23,246 nt of DNA from positions 1-23,246 of IMG/VR virus record IMGVR_UViG_3300027782_000376; one strand, given 5' to 3'. How positions within the stretch are numbered: position 1 is the stretch's first letter; the number at the start of each line of letters is the position of its first letter. The notes beneath the pieces were generated by a model, which saw only the letters and a program-made list of their open reading frames with translations, did not search any database and was not told where the DNA came from. A program made the position numbers and the translations under genes. Source of the DNA: a virus. Positions 5,430 to 11,125 of the stretch are shown here, piece after piece.

Positions 5430-5722
5430 TTTATTGTGACGACGACTTCCCCTGCGAACTCGATGTCGAATGGACGCACGGCGGGAACTTATTTCGCATG
5501 ACTTGCGACGACTTTATTTACGAAGATTTTGGCCGGATCAAATTGTTTGTTTATTTGCCGCTGTCGCTGGATGGCACCGCTGGCCCGTGGGTTGAGCTGC
5601 AAACCAACGAAAACTTTGCGGAAGACTTCTGGGACAAGGGCATGGCACTTGCCAATGAGCATTGGGAATGGCAACGCGATGAAGCCACATCCGCAGCCGC
5701 TAACGATGCGTCGGGGTGCTGA
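5426..5722 (+). CDS. Acidic hypothetical protein (98 aa), GTG start
   Basis: A 98-residue acidic protein beginning MIYCDDDFPCELDVEW. GTG at 5426 is chosen because GGAGG lies seven bases upstream and the GTGA overlaps the previous stop. The frame is open further upstream, but that part overlaps the membrane-protein gene and reads as a Cys-rich artefact. The protein is rich in Asp, Glu and Trp, with an N-terminal strand-rich region and a C-terminal helix (FAEDFWDKGMALANEHWEWQRDE). No family is recognised. Strongly acidic small phage proteins sometimes mimic DNA or inhibit host enzymes; this is only a compositional remark. Confidence 0.6.
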   Translation: MIYCDDDFPCELDVEWTHGGNLFRMTCDDFIYEDFGRIKLFVYLPLSLDGTAGPWVELQTNENFAEDFWDKGMALANEHWEWQRDEATSAAANDASGC

Positions 5723-5723
5723 G

Positions 5724-5930
5724 ATGAACCGCGAAATACGCCCTTTCCCCACCCTGCGGCTTGTCGACAAATCAGTCAGCGATGCCCTCGCAGTGCGCCA
5801 GGCAGCTGCGGCACAAGCTATAGGCCGTCGCTACGCGTTCCACCCTGACAATGACGTGCGCCGCTCGACTAACACGGTTTTGGAACTGATTGAGTACGTC
5901 AACGCTGGAGGCGACTTGAATGCGCTCTGA
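5724..5930 (+). CDS. Small hypothetical protein (68 aa)
   Basis: A 68-residue protein starting MNREIRPFPTLRLVDKS, with an Ala-rich helix and a short C-terminal helix (TNTVLELIEYVNAGGDLNAL). ATG 5724 is chosen because it follows the previous stop directly and makes a compact product; an in-frame ATG at 5706 overlaps the previous gene. No motif or membrane segment is visible. It overlaps the following start by 11 bases. Function unknown. Confidence 0.55.
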   Translation: MNREIRPFPTLRLVDKSVSDALAVRQAAAAQAIGRRYAFHPDNDVRRSTNTVLELIEYVNAGGDLNAL

Positions 5931-6147
5931 TTCCTTAAAGTTTGCCGTGATCGCTGGCCGGTCATTTGAGATGCGCCGTCAGGCCATGCGTGAGGCTCGC
6001 GCTTGCACCTATGCCGACATCCGCAGCCGTTGCGTTCAGCAGGCACGGTTTTGCAACCGCATGGCTCTGGAGTACCTACAGCTTGCAAGGCAGGCCCAGA
6101 AACACGAACACATCCGAATAACAACAGAGGTGACTTATGAAGCGTAG
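5920..6147 (+). CDS. Small basic helical protein (75 aa)
   Basis: A 75-residue, largely helical, Arg/Ala-rich protein (MRRQAMREARACTYADIRSRC, then FCNRMALEYLQLARQAQKH). Two cysteines are present, but not in a zinc pattern. ATG 5920 has GGAGG about ten bases upstream. It overlaps the preceding gene by 11 bases and the ERF gene start by 11, so it is probably co-translated with the recombinase. No family is recognised. Confidence 0.55.
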   Translation: MRSDSLKFAVIAGRSFEMRRQAMREARACTYADIRSRCVQQARFCNRMALEYLQLARQAQKHEHIRITTEVTYEA

Positions 6148-6781
6148 TGATGCCATCAACGAAATATCATCAGCCTTGGCAAAAGCCCAAGCGGAAATGA
6201 AAAACCCCGGTTTTGACTCAACCAACCCGCATTTTCGCAACAAGTTTGCAAGCCTTGCATCAGTGCGAAATGCTGTGATTCCTGTTCTTGCGAAACACTG
6301 CATTTCTTTGACGCAAGAACTGACCAACACAGAGTCAGGGGTAAATTGCCTGACCATCATTAGCCACGCATCAGGGCAATGGATGGAGTTTGGCCCTTTG
6401 GTTATGCCAGTTGGCAAAAACGATGCTCAAGGATTTGGTTCGGCATCCACCTATTGCAAGCGTTACAGCCTTATGGCTGTTTGCGGTGTTGTCGGCGATG
6501 AGGACGACGACGCAGAAGCCGCTCAAGGGCGCACTGGCATCAACCCTCGCGGTGACATGGGGCTGACCATCACACCGGCGCAGCGTGATCCCATCGTTGC
6601 TGAGTTTCGCGCAGCCCTCGACCTCGATGCTGAAGAACATCAAATCGCATCAGCGGTTTACGCGATCCATGACCGCATTCGCATGAACCCTGACCTTTAC
6701 GTTGCGGTCAGCGATGTGATGACCAGCAAAGAGCGCAGTGCGCTTAAAGCATTTGTGAAAATGGCAAAGGAAACCAAATGA
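6137..6781 (+). CDS. ERF-family single-strand annealing recombinase
   Basis: A 214-residue protein of the ERF family, which anneals complementary single strands and promotes phage recombination or genome circularisation (P22 Erf being the known example). Visible signatures are NPHFRNKFASLASV (30-43) and GFGSASTYCKRYSLMAVCGVVGDEDDD in two parts (99-110 and 111-125), including the conserved Thr-Tyr, Arg-Tyr and acidic cluster. The C-terminal 80 residues are a less conserved helical region. ATG 6137 has GAGGTGA just upstream. The next gene begins with an ATGA overlap, and an SSB-like gene lies two genes on, so this looks like a small recombination module. An ERF-dependent phage commonly uses circular or terminally redundant DNA, consistent with the wrap-around inferred from the window edges. 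Confidence 0.92.
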   Translation: MKRSDAINEISSALAKAQAEMKNPGFDSTNPHFRNKFASLASVRNAVIPVLAKHCISLTQELTNTESGVNCLTIISHASGQWMEFGPLVMPVGKNDAQGFGSASTYCKRYSLMAVCGVVGDEDDDAEAAQGRTGINPRGDMGLTITPAQRDPIVAEFRAALDLDAEEHQIASAVYAIHDRIRMNPDLYVAVSDVMTSKERSALKAFVKMAKETK

Positions 6782-7035
6782 ACAAGAAAAAATCTGTTAA
6801 GAAAAAATCTTCCGTTAAAAACAAAACTGCAAAACCACCATCAGCAGATGATCTTCTTTGCGATGCTATTGCAAGCAAGCTTTTTGAAAACTTTTGGGAT
6901 GCAGGCCAATTGATCGAATTAAACAATGATCAATTTCTTGTTTTTGGAAAACATGAATTTACCAACTGTTGTGCTGTTTCTGCTCGTCAAATTACAGATG
7001 CTGTTTTTGCTGGTTTCGACATTAAAAAGGGGTAA
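6778..7035 (+). CDS. Lysine-rich hypothetical protein (85 aa)
   Basis: An 85-residue protein with an extremely lysine-rich N-terminus (about residues 3-19) followed by a compact domain (SADDLLCDAIASKLFENFWDAG, then a strand-rich part). The basic tail suggests contact with nucleic acid. The gene is visibly more A/T-rich than its neighbours, which may reflect separate origin. It starts in an ATGA overlap with ERF and stands before the SSB-like gene, so a recombination accessory role is possible but unproved. No family is recognised. Confidence 0.65.
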   Translation: MNKKKSVKKKSSVKNKTAKPPSADDLLCDAIASKLFENFWDAGQLIELNNDQFLVFGKHEFTNCCAVSARQITDAVFAGFDIKKG

Positions 7036-7038
7036 ACA

Positions 7039-7287
7039 ATGGAATACGACAACAGCAACCGTGGAATGTTGATGCGTACGCGAGACAAGCTAAGCGAAAA
7101 ACATCCAGATTATTTTGGCACTTTGAATGTTAACGGCGTGGAGTTTGAATTGTCCGGCTGGAGCAAAGTTAGCGCCAAAGGCAACAAATATATGAGCCTC
7201 ACCATCAAAGAACCGTTCAAGAAAACCACGAAAGTTGCAACGCCTGCGGTTGAGCCTTTTGAAGATGATTTGGAGGTGCCGTTTTGA
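7039..7287 (+). CDS. SSB-like small protein with acidic C-terminal tip
   Basis: An 82-residue protein. The central strand-rich part (FGTLNVNGVEFELSGWSKVS, then KGNKYMSLTIKEPF) resembles DUF736/OB-like small proteins in which a GW segment precedes a KGxKYxSLxIK strand. The C-terminus, FEDDLEVPF, ends in acidic residues followed by Pro-Phe, like the tip of bacterial SSB (DDDIPF) that recruits partner proteins. Together with the ERF gene 258 bases upstream, this suggests a phage single-stranded-DNA-binding protein. The fold and the tip function are inferred. ATG 7039 follows GGGG by about seven bases. Its stop overlaps the next start (7284). Confidence 0.6.
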   Translation: MEYDNSNRGMLMRTRDKLSEKHPDYFGTLNVNGVEFELSGWSKVSAKGNKYMSLTIKEPFKKTTKVATPAVEPFEDDLEVPF

Positions 7288-7601
7288 TCTCTGACGAACG
7301 CGCAGAGCAAGCCTTGCACTACCTCGCAGCGACTGATGAGTCCTGCGGGGCAGCCAAGGCCCACCAAGAGCGCATGGAATACAAAGCCAAGGCAGTGCGT
7401 CAGCAAGTGTTCCTCATTGAGGAAGGTACTGTGGCCGAGCGACAAGCCAAAGCTGAAGTAAACCATGACCATCAGACCATTCTTGAAAAGTATTTTGCCG
7501 CAATGAAAACCTACAGCGCCATTGCTAACAAGCGCGAGACAGAACGCATTGTGTTGGATACCTGGCGCACCGTACAAGCTAACCGGAGATCTGGAGCATG
7601 A
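7284..7601 (+). CDS. Helical hypothetical protein (105 aa), conserved next to phage SSB/ERF genes
   Basis: A 105-residue, almost wholly helical and charged protein (AEQALHYLAATDESCGAAKAHQERMEYKAK, given here only to position 30). Its charged heptad-like pattern may form a coiled coil. Similar short proteins are familiar beside recombination genes in proteobacterial phages, but I know no assigned function. It overlaps the SSB-like gene by four bases (start 7284, stop 7287) and the HTH gene by ATGA at 7598-7601. The context suggests a recombination or replication accessory protein. Confidence 0.65.
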   Translation: MISDERAEQALHYLAATDESCGAAKAHQERMEYKAKAVRQQVFLIEEGTVAERQAKAEVNHDHQTILEKYFAAMKTYSAIANKRETERIVLDTWRTVQANRRSGA

Positions 7602-7777
7602 AAACGGGCAGACCGAATCGACTTACAACGCAGCAGATTGAAGAACTCAAAGCAATCTCTGTGGAACACAAACGACTGCAAGCATTGGCAGACGCAGCCA
7701 GTCCTGCGGCATGGGCAAAGGCTAACAACATTCCTCGCAGCACCCTTGCACGGTATTTGAAGGATTCCCATGTCTGA
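7598..7777 (+). CDS. 59-residue helix-turn-helix protein
   Basis: A short gene between 7601 and 7770. It starts at ATG 7598 in an ATGA overlap, with GGAG just upstream, and its TGA at 7775-7777 overlaps the next gene. The product opens MKTGRPNRLT, an AT-hook-like GRP, followed by a helix and a helix-turn-helix with WAKANNIPRSTLARYLKD at about 39-56. It probably binds DNA as a small regulator or recombination-directionality-type factor; the function is inferred from the fold only. Its overlaps on both sides support it being a real gene. Confidence 0.7.
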   Translation: MKTGRPNRLTTQQIEELKAISVEHKRLQALADAASPAAWAKANNIPRSTLARYLKDSHV

Positions 7778-8021
7778 AAGAGCATTGTGGTGCGCCGTCA
7801 TCATTGAAGCAATCCGCGACTTAGGCGACAAGCATTTATCAGTTCGCGCAGCCGCTAAACACTGGATATTGTCGGATGTAATGGAAATTGGTTCGTTTGC
7901 TTGGATTTGTTCTCACCTTGATTTGGCCGAAACAAAAATACGCAACATGAGCCTTACCCGACACGGCAGGAAGCTGTTGCTTAAGAACAAAGCAAAACCA
8001 GAGGTAGAGAGTTATGACTGA
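7770..8021 (+). CDS. Conserved phage hypothetical protein (83 aa)
   Basis: An 83-residue protein of a widespread uncharacterised phage type, recognisable by the opening ALWCAVIIEAIRDLGD, an Arg/Ala-rich helix ending in W, and a WICSHLDL segment with a basic C-terminus. The latter half resembles a small helix-turn-helix (FAWICSHLDLAETKIRNM), so DNA binding is possible. ATG 7770 overlaps the HTH gene by 8 bases. No biochemical role is known to me. Confidence 0.65.
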   Translation: MSERALWCAVIIEAIRDLGDKHLSVRAAAKHWILSDVMEIGSFAWICSHLDLAETKIRNMSLTRHGRKLLLKNKAKPEVESYD

Positions 8022-8235
8022 CAAACATGGCGGCTTTGCATTTCCGCAGAGCAATCCCGACGTTGCCTATAGCGATTACATCGGTGGCGGCATGACCCTG
8101 CGCGATTGGTTTGCGGGACAAGCGTTGGCGGGGGCTCTTGCCGATTCCACCCGCGATTTATACGCGTATGAATATGCAGAGTCTGCGTACGAATGCGCCG
8201 ACGCAATGCTTGCAGCGCGTGAGGTAAAGCCATGA
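8014..8235 (+). CDS. Conserved phage hypothetical protein (73 aa)
   Basis: A 73-residue protein of a common phage/prophage family recognisable by GGxAFP near the N-terminus and GMTLRDWFAGQAL, followed by an Ala/Tyr-rich helix (YAYEYAESAYECADAML). These small proteins are common in early operons and lack an assigned function. It overlaps the preceding gene by 8 bases and the next by ATGA. ATG 8014 has AGAGAG upstream. Confidence 0.7.
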   Translation: MTDKHGGFAFPQSNPDVAYSDYIGGGMTLRDWFAGQALAGALADSTRDLYAYEYAESAYECADAMLAAREVKP

Positions 8236-8450
8236 CCCGCGATGAACTGGACAAATTGTGGCAGCAGGCGCTGCAAACATCTGTTGCTGCCGGTGAGGAG
8301 TTTATTCGGTATCACTTTGCCGAACTGGTTGCCAAGGCCGAACGTAGGGAATGCGTGATTGCCTGCGAAGGCGTAGAGCAGGCTACCGAGTCTCAATCTT
8401 GGGTTGTGGCAAATTGCGTTGCAGATATTTTGGCGAGGGACAAGATATGA
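8232..8450 (+). CDS. Conserved phage hypothetical protein (72 aa)
   Basis: A 72-residue helical protein with the pattern FIRYHFAELVAKAERREC, in which a helix precedes an AAAERE/C-like segment; such genes recur next to the GMTLRDWF family in phage operons. No enzymatic or metal-binding motif is evident. It starts and ends in four-base ATGA overlaps, so it is tightly coupled. Function unknown. Confidence 0.65.
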   Translation: MTRDELDKLWQQALQTSVAAGEEFIRYHFAELVAKAERRECVIACEGVEQATESQSWVVANCVADILARDKI

Positions 8451-8644
8451 GCCCGACCAAACAACACAGTGTTGAGCTGCTGCAAGAACGCATCAAGTCA
8501 CTGCGCGAGTCAGTAGACAGGGCAGATGCACTAGCCAGCGTACAGGCCAGAACAATACAGGTGCTGGAAGGCTCTCTAGCGATGTATGACGAGCGATTGG
8601 CTGAATTGGCTACGCAGGTAAAGATTATGCGGGAGGCGCTGTGA
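8447..8644 (+). CDS. Small coiled-coil protein (65 aa)
   Basis: A 65-residue protein predicted to be a single long coiled coil (VELLQERIKSLRESVDRADA and LEGSLAMYDERLAELATQVK). ATG 8447 is chosen because AGGGA lies upstream and it overlaps the previous stop by ATGA; the open frame upstream is in the previous gene's shadow. There is no membrane segment, so a spanin role is unlikely. Function unknown. Its end overlaps the YbcO GTG start (GTGA). Confidence 0.6.
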   Translation: MSPTKQHSVELLQERIKSLRESVDRADALASVQARTIQVLEGSLAMYDERLAELATQVKIMREAL

Positions 8645-8928
8645 AAGACCTCAGAAAGCTAGCCAAGGGGCAACCGTGTCAAGTGCGGCTGTTTGGGGTC
8701 TGCAACCATAACGACGAAACAACTGTGCTGGCTCACGTTCGCATTGCCGGAATCAGCGGCATGGGCATGAAGTCGCCAGACCTGATAGCAGCCTGGGCTT
8801 GTTCTAACTGCCATGACGCAGTGGATCGCAGGGGCTATATGAAACTTGACCGCGACGAAGTGCGATTGGCCCACCTAGAAGGCATGGCCCGAACCATCAA
8901 CGAACTCTACAATTTAGAGGTGCTGTAA
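8641..8928 (+). CDS. YbcO-like putative nuclease (DUF1364)
   Basis: A 95-residue protein closely matching the YbcO/DUF1364 family of lambdoid phages: MKDLRKLAKGQPCQVRLFGV, VLAHVRIAGISGMGMKSPDL, ACSNCHDAVDRR and LEGMARTI. Likely metal ligands and catalytic residues are C13, C21, H32, C54, C57 and H58. The family is described as putative HNH-fold nucleases found in recombination/late-regulation (nin-like) regions. The start is GTG 8641, in GTGA overlap with the coiled-coil gene. The role in this phage is probably DNA processing or recombination; the activity is inferred from the family. Confidence 0.88.
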   Translation: MKDLRKLAKGQPCQVRLFGVCNHNDETTVLAHVRIAGISGMGMKSPDLIAAWACSNCHDAVDRRGYMKLDRDEVRLAHLEGMARTINELYNLEVL

Positions 8929-9210
8929 ATGTTCTGGAAATTGTTTCGCAAGTACGACCCGCAGACCAGCGCAGATGCCGCTGAGAGCCTAAACGTCACT
9001 GAATTGGAAACCACAGTCTATGAAGCTATTAAAACTTTTGGGGTGCGGGGTTGTATTAGTAACGACGTCCTTGTTCTTTTGCCTGATATTGGCTACGGCA
9101 GCATCACTCCTCGCTATCGAAAACTTTTGGAAAAAGGATTAATTGAAGTCACCGGAGAGACGCGCCGCGCTGTCTCTGGCCGCTCACAAAGAGTGATGCG
9201 AGCGGTGTGA
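8929..9210 (+). CDS. Winged-helix DNA-binding protein (93 aa)
   Basis: A 93-residue protein. After an N-terminal Trp/Phe-rich start (MFWKLFRKYDP), residues about 26-88 have the spacing of a winged helix: helix TTVYEAIKTFG, the GCISNDVLVLLPDIGYGSIT segment, recognition helix TPRYRKLLEKGLIE, then a wing with RRAVSGRSQRVM. Similar phage proteins act near replication or late-gene control. Its ATG follows the YbcO stop with no gap. It is the last firmly supported gene of the rightward operon, a position that would suit a late regulator; that is inference. Confidence 0.7.
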   Translation: MFWKLFRKYDPQTSADAAESLNVTELETTVYEAIKTFGVRGCISNDVLVLLPDIGYGSITPRYRKLLEKGLIEVTGETRRAVSGRSQRVMRAV

Positions 9211-9353
9211 TGTACCGGCTTAACCGGTCGGGAGGCCGTGGGGCGCAGGTCTTTTGCGCCTTCATCACTGGAGCGGAGATTGCCTTAGATTTCGGGACTA
9301 ACCCTTCAGCTCCCTTCCAGCCACTGCCCGCGCACCGGGCCAGACATCACTAG
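9210..9353 (+). CDS. Candidate 47-residue small protein at the operon end
   Basis: ATG 9210 overlaps the preceding TGA (TGATG), and the frame stays open for 47 codons to TAG at 9351-9353. The product begins MYRLNRSGGRGAQVFCAF and has no recognised motif. The ribosome-binding site is poor, and two hairpins lie within the frame, so it may be chance. Confidence 0.3.
   Translation: MYRLNRSGGRGAQVFCAFITGAEIALDFGTNPSAPFQPLPAHRARHH
9214..9228. other. Short hairpin at the end of the rightward operon
   Basis: ACCGG (9214-9218) and CCGGT (9224-9228) are inverted around CTTAA. It starts four bases after the winged-helix stop. The stem is short and lacks a T-tract; it may act together with the next hairpin. 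Confidence 0.3.
9242..9260. terminator. Hairpin in the convergent region, possible terminator
   Basis: GGCGCA (9242-9247) pairs with TGCGCC (9255-9260) around the seven-base loop GGTCTTT. It lies between the rightward operon and the leftward lysis genes, where termination is needed. No run of Ts follows, so it is not a textbook intrinsic terminator. The rest of 9261-9376 holds another GCCCG/CGGGC hairpin (9326-9340) and nothing else I recognise. Confidence 0.35.
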
Positions 9354-9376
9354 ACTCCTTATACCACTTGTGAACG

Positions 9377-9865
9377 CTAACCCGAAGACCGGCCATACAT
9401 CCTCAGTTCATCGTTGCGGCGATTTACCAAGCCTTTTAGCACTTTGCCGCCGCCCTTGGTAAACTTGAGAAACTCTTTTGCAGCACCGTCATAGTCGCCG
9501 CGATTGAACTTGGCCCGAAGGGTTGAGCGTTGAAGCGTCCCTAAACCCACGTTAAATGAGAAACTCACCAGTGCGTCAAAGCGCCCTTGATGACTGCTAG
9601 CAGAAGAACACATTCGGGCCACGCCCTGCTCAAACCGCGCAAGGTCTGAGCGAAGTAGTGCATCCACCTCGTCCTGCAACCATGCGCGATTGTCGGCATC
9701 CTTGAGTGCATACCCTCGGCGATCCTCTAGCTTGAGCCTGCCTTGGTCAAGGTACAGGACGTGGCCCACGCCCACAGTCCACAACAGCGCCGGGCAACGG
9801 TAAGGCTTAAACCTCACGCCCTCATGGTGCTTGATAGTGCGAATAGCCTGCGGGGACACGTTCAC
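9377..9865 (-). CDS. Endolysin, GH24 lysozyme
   Basis: A 162-residue muramidase of the T4/P22 lysozyme type that cleaves peptidoglycan glycan strands at lysis. The N-terminal catalytic block HHEGVRFKPYR...TVGVGH has E15 as the acid. The position of T4 Asp20 is Cys24 (nine residues later), followed six residues on by T30. An E-C-T variant is known in phage lysozymes, and a T4 D20C mutant is reported to be active, so activity is likely. The C-terminal lobe has ALVSFSFNVGLGTLQRSTL and GLVNRRNDE, typical of the family. There is no N-terminal signal sequence, so export depends on the holin. The start is GTG 9865, in GTGA overlap with the holin stop. Confidence 0.92.
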   Translation of the reverse strand: MNVSPQAIRTIKHHEGVRFKPYRCPALLWTVGVGHVLYLDQGRLKLEDRRGYALKDADNRAWLQDEVDALLRSDLARFEQGVARMCSSASSHQGRFDALVSFSFNVGLGTLQRSTLRAKFNRGDYDGAAKEFLKFTKGGGKVLKGLVNRRNDELRMYGRSSG

Positions 9866-10377
9866 TTACCAAACGCCCTCCCGCCGAAATGAAAGGCGAT
9901 GATCGACGCAAACAGCGCCTGGGTGTCGTTGTCCCACAGCAGGTCGGCCAGCGTCTTAAAGTCAGTGTCACGGTTCCAGCCATAGAAAAACAATCCTGCA
10001 TCAATGGCTACCAGCAGGAAGAAGAAGCCAAAGGTAATGACAGGACGCACCAACGCACGGCAGTTCTTCACCCAGGTTGACGTACCTTCTCCAAGGCTTG
10101 TGTCATGGGCATAGAGCGCCTGCATCTCAGCCTGCTGTGCGTTGATAAGGGTTTGCTTGTTCTGCGCCTCAGACTCGATCTGAAGCTGTTCTGTGTGGAT
10201 ATGCTCCACCCGTTCTTGTGCCTCAAAGCCTGCCTTGCGTAATTCCAACTCACGCTCAGTCTGCATCCGAGCCAGCGCCAGCTCATGCGACTTGTCGGCA
10301 CGGTCTTGGAAGAAATCCAAAATCTTGGGCAGACCACCCATAAGGAATGAGATTACGGTCGAGAGCAAAGTCATCAT
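9862..10377 (-). CDS. Holin of the 3TM family, putative
   Basis: A 171-residue protein with a hydrophobic/amphipathic N-terminus (about 3-20), a long charged helix (24-90), a clear membrane segment at about 110-132 (PVITFGFFFLLVAIDAGLFFYGW split around residue 120), and a final hydrophobic helix (152-165). The form matches the three-TM holin family found in phages and gene transfer agents. It would form holes in the inner membrane to release the endolysin, the next gene, with which it overlaps by GTGA. Start ATG 10377 overlaps the preceding stop (ATGA), with GAGGA upstream; an ATG at 10374 is also possible. Timing of lysis cannot be judged. Confidence 0.75.
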   Translation of the reverse strand: MMTLLSTVISFLMGGLPKILDFFQDRADKSHELALARMQTERELELRKAGFEAQERVEHIHTEQLQIESEAQNKQTLINAQQAEMQALYAHDTSLGEGTSTWVKNCRALVRPVITFGFFFLLVAIDAGLFFYGWNRDTDFKTLADLLWDNDTQALFASIIAFHFGGRAFGK

Positions 10378-10601
10378 GGGGAGTCATCCTCATCGTCATG
10401 GGAGAGTTTTACACCAGCCAACAGACCTATGAAGCCGCCAACGACTGTCTGGAACGCAGGCGAAATGAGTTTGAATATCTCTGTGTTGTCAACTCGTTGG
10501 TCAAACAGCCCCATCATCAACGTTGCGACCATTGCAAAGATAACAAGGCACAGCGTCGCACTGACCATCAACGTGACGTAGAAAGTGAGCTTGGCTTTCA
10601 T
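10374..10601 (-). CDS. Two-span membrane protein with acidic tail (lysis cassette)
   Basis: A 75-residue protein with two hydrophobic segments (about 5-30 and 48-66) and a strongly acidic C-terminus (HDDEDDSP). It lies between another small membrane protein and the holin, with ATGA overlaps on both sides. That position suggests a holin partner, such as an antiholin or second holin, but no family match is recognised. It does not carry a lipobox, so it is not an outer-membrane spanin. Confidence 0.65.
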   Translation of the reverse strand: MKAKLTFYVTLMVSATLCLVIFAMVATLMMGLFDQRVDNTEIFKLISPAFQTVVGGFIGLLAGVKLSHDDEDDSP

Positions 10602-10813
10602 TTGGTGGCTAAGTGCGCCAACAACAAGATGATTGCGCCTGCACTACCAATGAAAATGGCTTCAATACGCTTGAGCCTAGCGTTCATGCCGCGCATCTGC
10701 ACTTCAATGCCCTCATACCGGACAGCGCAAATGTCCACATGAGCATCTATTTTGGCGTCTACATCCACAACGCAAGTGCGCTTGACGACAGGCTTTTTAA
10801 CAGGCTTAACCAT
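10598..10813 (-). CDS. Tail-anchored small membrane protein, XhlA-like (71 aa)
   Basis: A 71-residue protein with a basic N-terminus (MVKPVKKPVVKR), a charged amphipathic helix (about 36-51, MRGMNARLKRIEA), and one C-terminal membrane segment (52-68, IFIGSAGAIILLLAHL). This layout resembles the XhlA/haemolysin-type proteins that anchor at the membrane beside holins. It begins the membrane-protein part of the lysis cassette; its stop overlaps the next start by ATGA. The role is inferred from topology and context. Confidence 0.6.
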   Translation of the reverse strand: MVKPVKKPVVKRTCVVDVDAKIDAHVDICAVRYEGIEVQMRGMNARLKRIEAIFIGSAGAIILLLAHLATK

Positions 10814-10816
10814 TTT

Positions 10817-11116
10817 TTACACCGCAATTGAATTGATAAAATTGGGCTGCGCCATCACCCACGCATAACATTTTATTAAAAAGTTTTCGCCTTGTTGTGC
10901 TTCAACTTCAGTCAACGGTGCATATAAACGATGGAAAGCAACTTCCCGCACATCATCATGCGTAGGGCGTGTGGCGTAGCCAATAACATCTACCATCACA
11001 TTGAACCGATCATCGGCGTTTCTCGTACGCGACACAGACGCAGTTGCGATACGAAAATATGCTTCCGCAAAAGCAACGCCGTACTGTGATTCCTGCAAAT
11101 CAATTTGAATAGCCAT
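10817..11116 (-). CDS. Hypothetical protein between tail fibre and lysis genes (99 aa)
   Basis: A 99-residue protein beginning MAIQIDLQESQYGVAFAEAY. It has a strand-rich first half (FRIATASVSRTRNADDRFNV, MVDVIGYATRP) and a helical second half ending AQPNFINSIAV. No signal peptide or membrane segment is visible. ATG 11116 has AAGGA upstream. It follows the tail fibre by only nine bases. Small proteins in this position may be fibre chaperones or virion components, but I recognise no such family, so the function is left open. Confidence 0.65.
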   Translation of the reverse strand: MAIQIDLQESQYGVAFAEAYFRIATASVSRTRNADDRFNVMVDVIGYATRPTHDDVREVAFHRLYAPLTEVEAQQGENFLIKCYAWVMAQPNFINSIAV

Positions 11117-11125
11117 GTTTTTTCC

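Noticed and set aside
9306-9347. Minus-strand 13-codon frame after the endolysin with AAGGAG upstream of its ATG
   Set aside because: The ribosome-binding site is good, but the peptide is too short and has no recognisable feature. It also opposes a candidate rightward frame, so I could not support it as a gene.
9211-9376. Possible tRNA or small structured RNA in the convergent gap
   Set aside because: Hairpins are present, but no T-loop GGTTCGA-type sequence, acceptor stem or cloverleaf can be formed.
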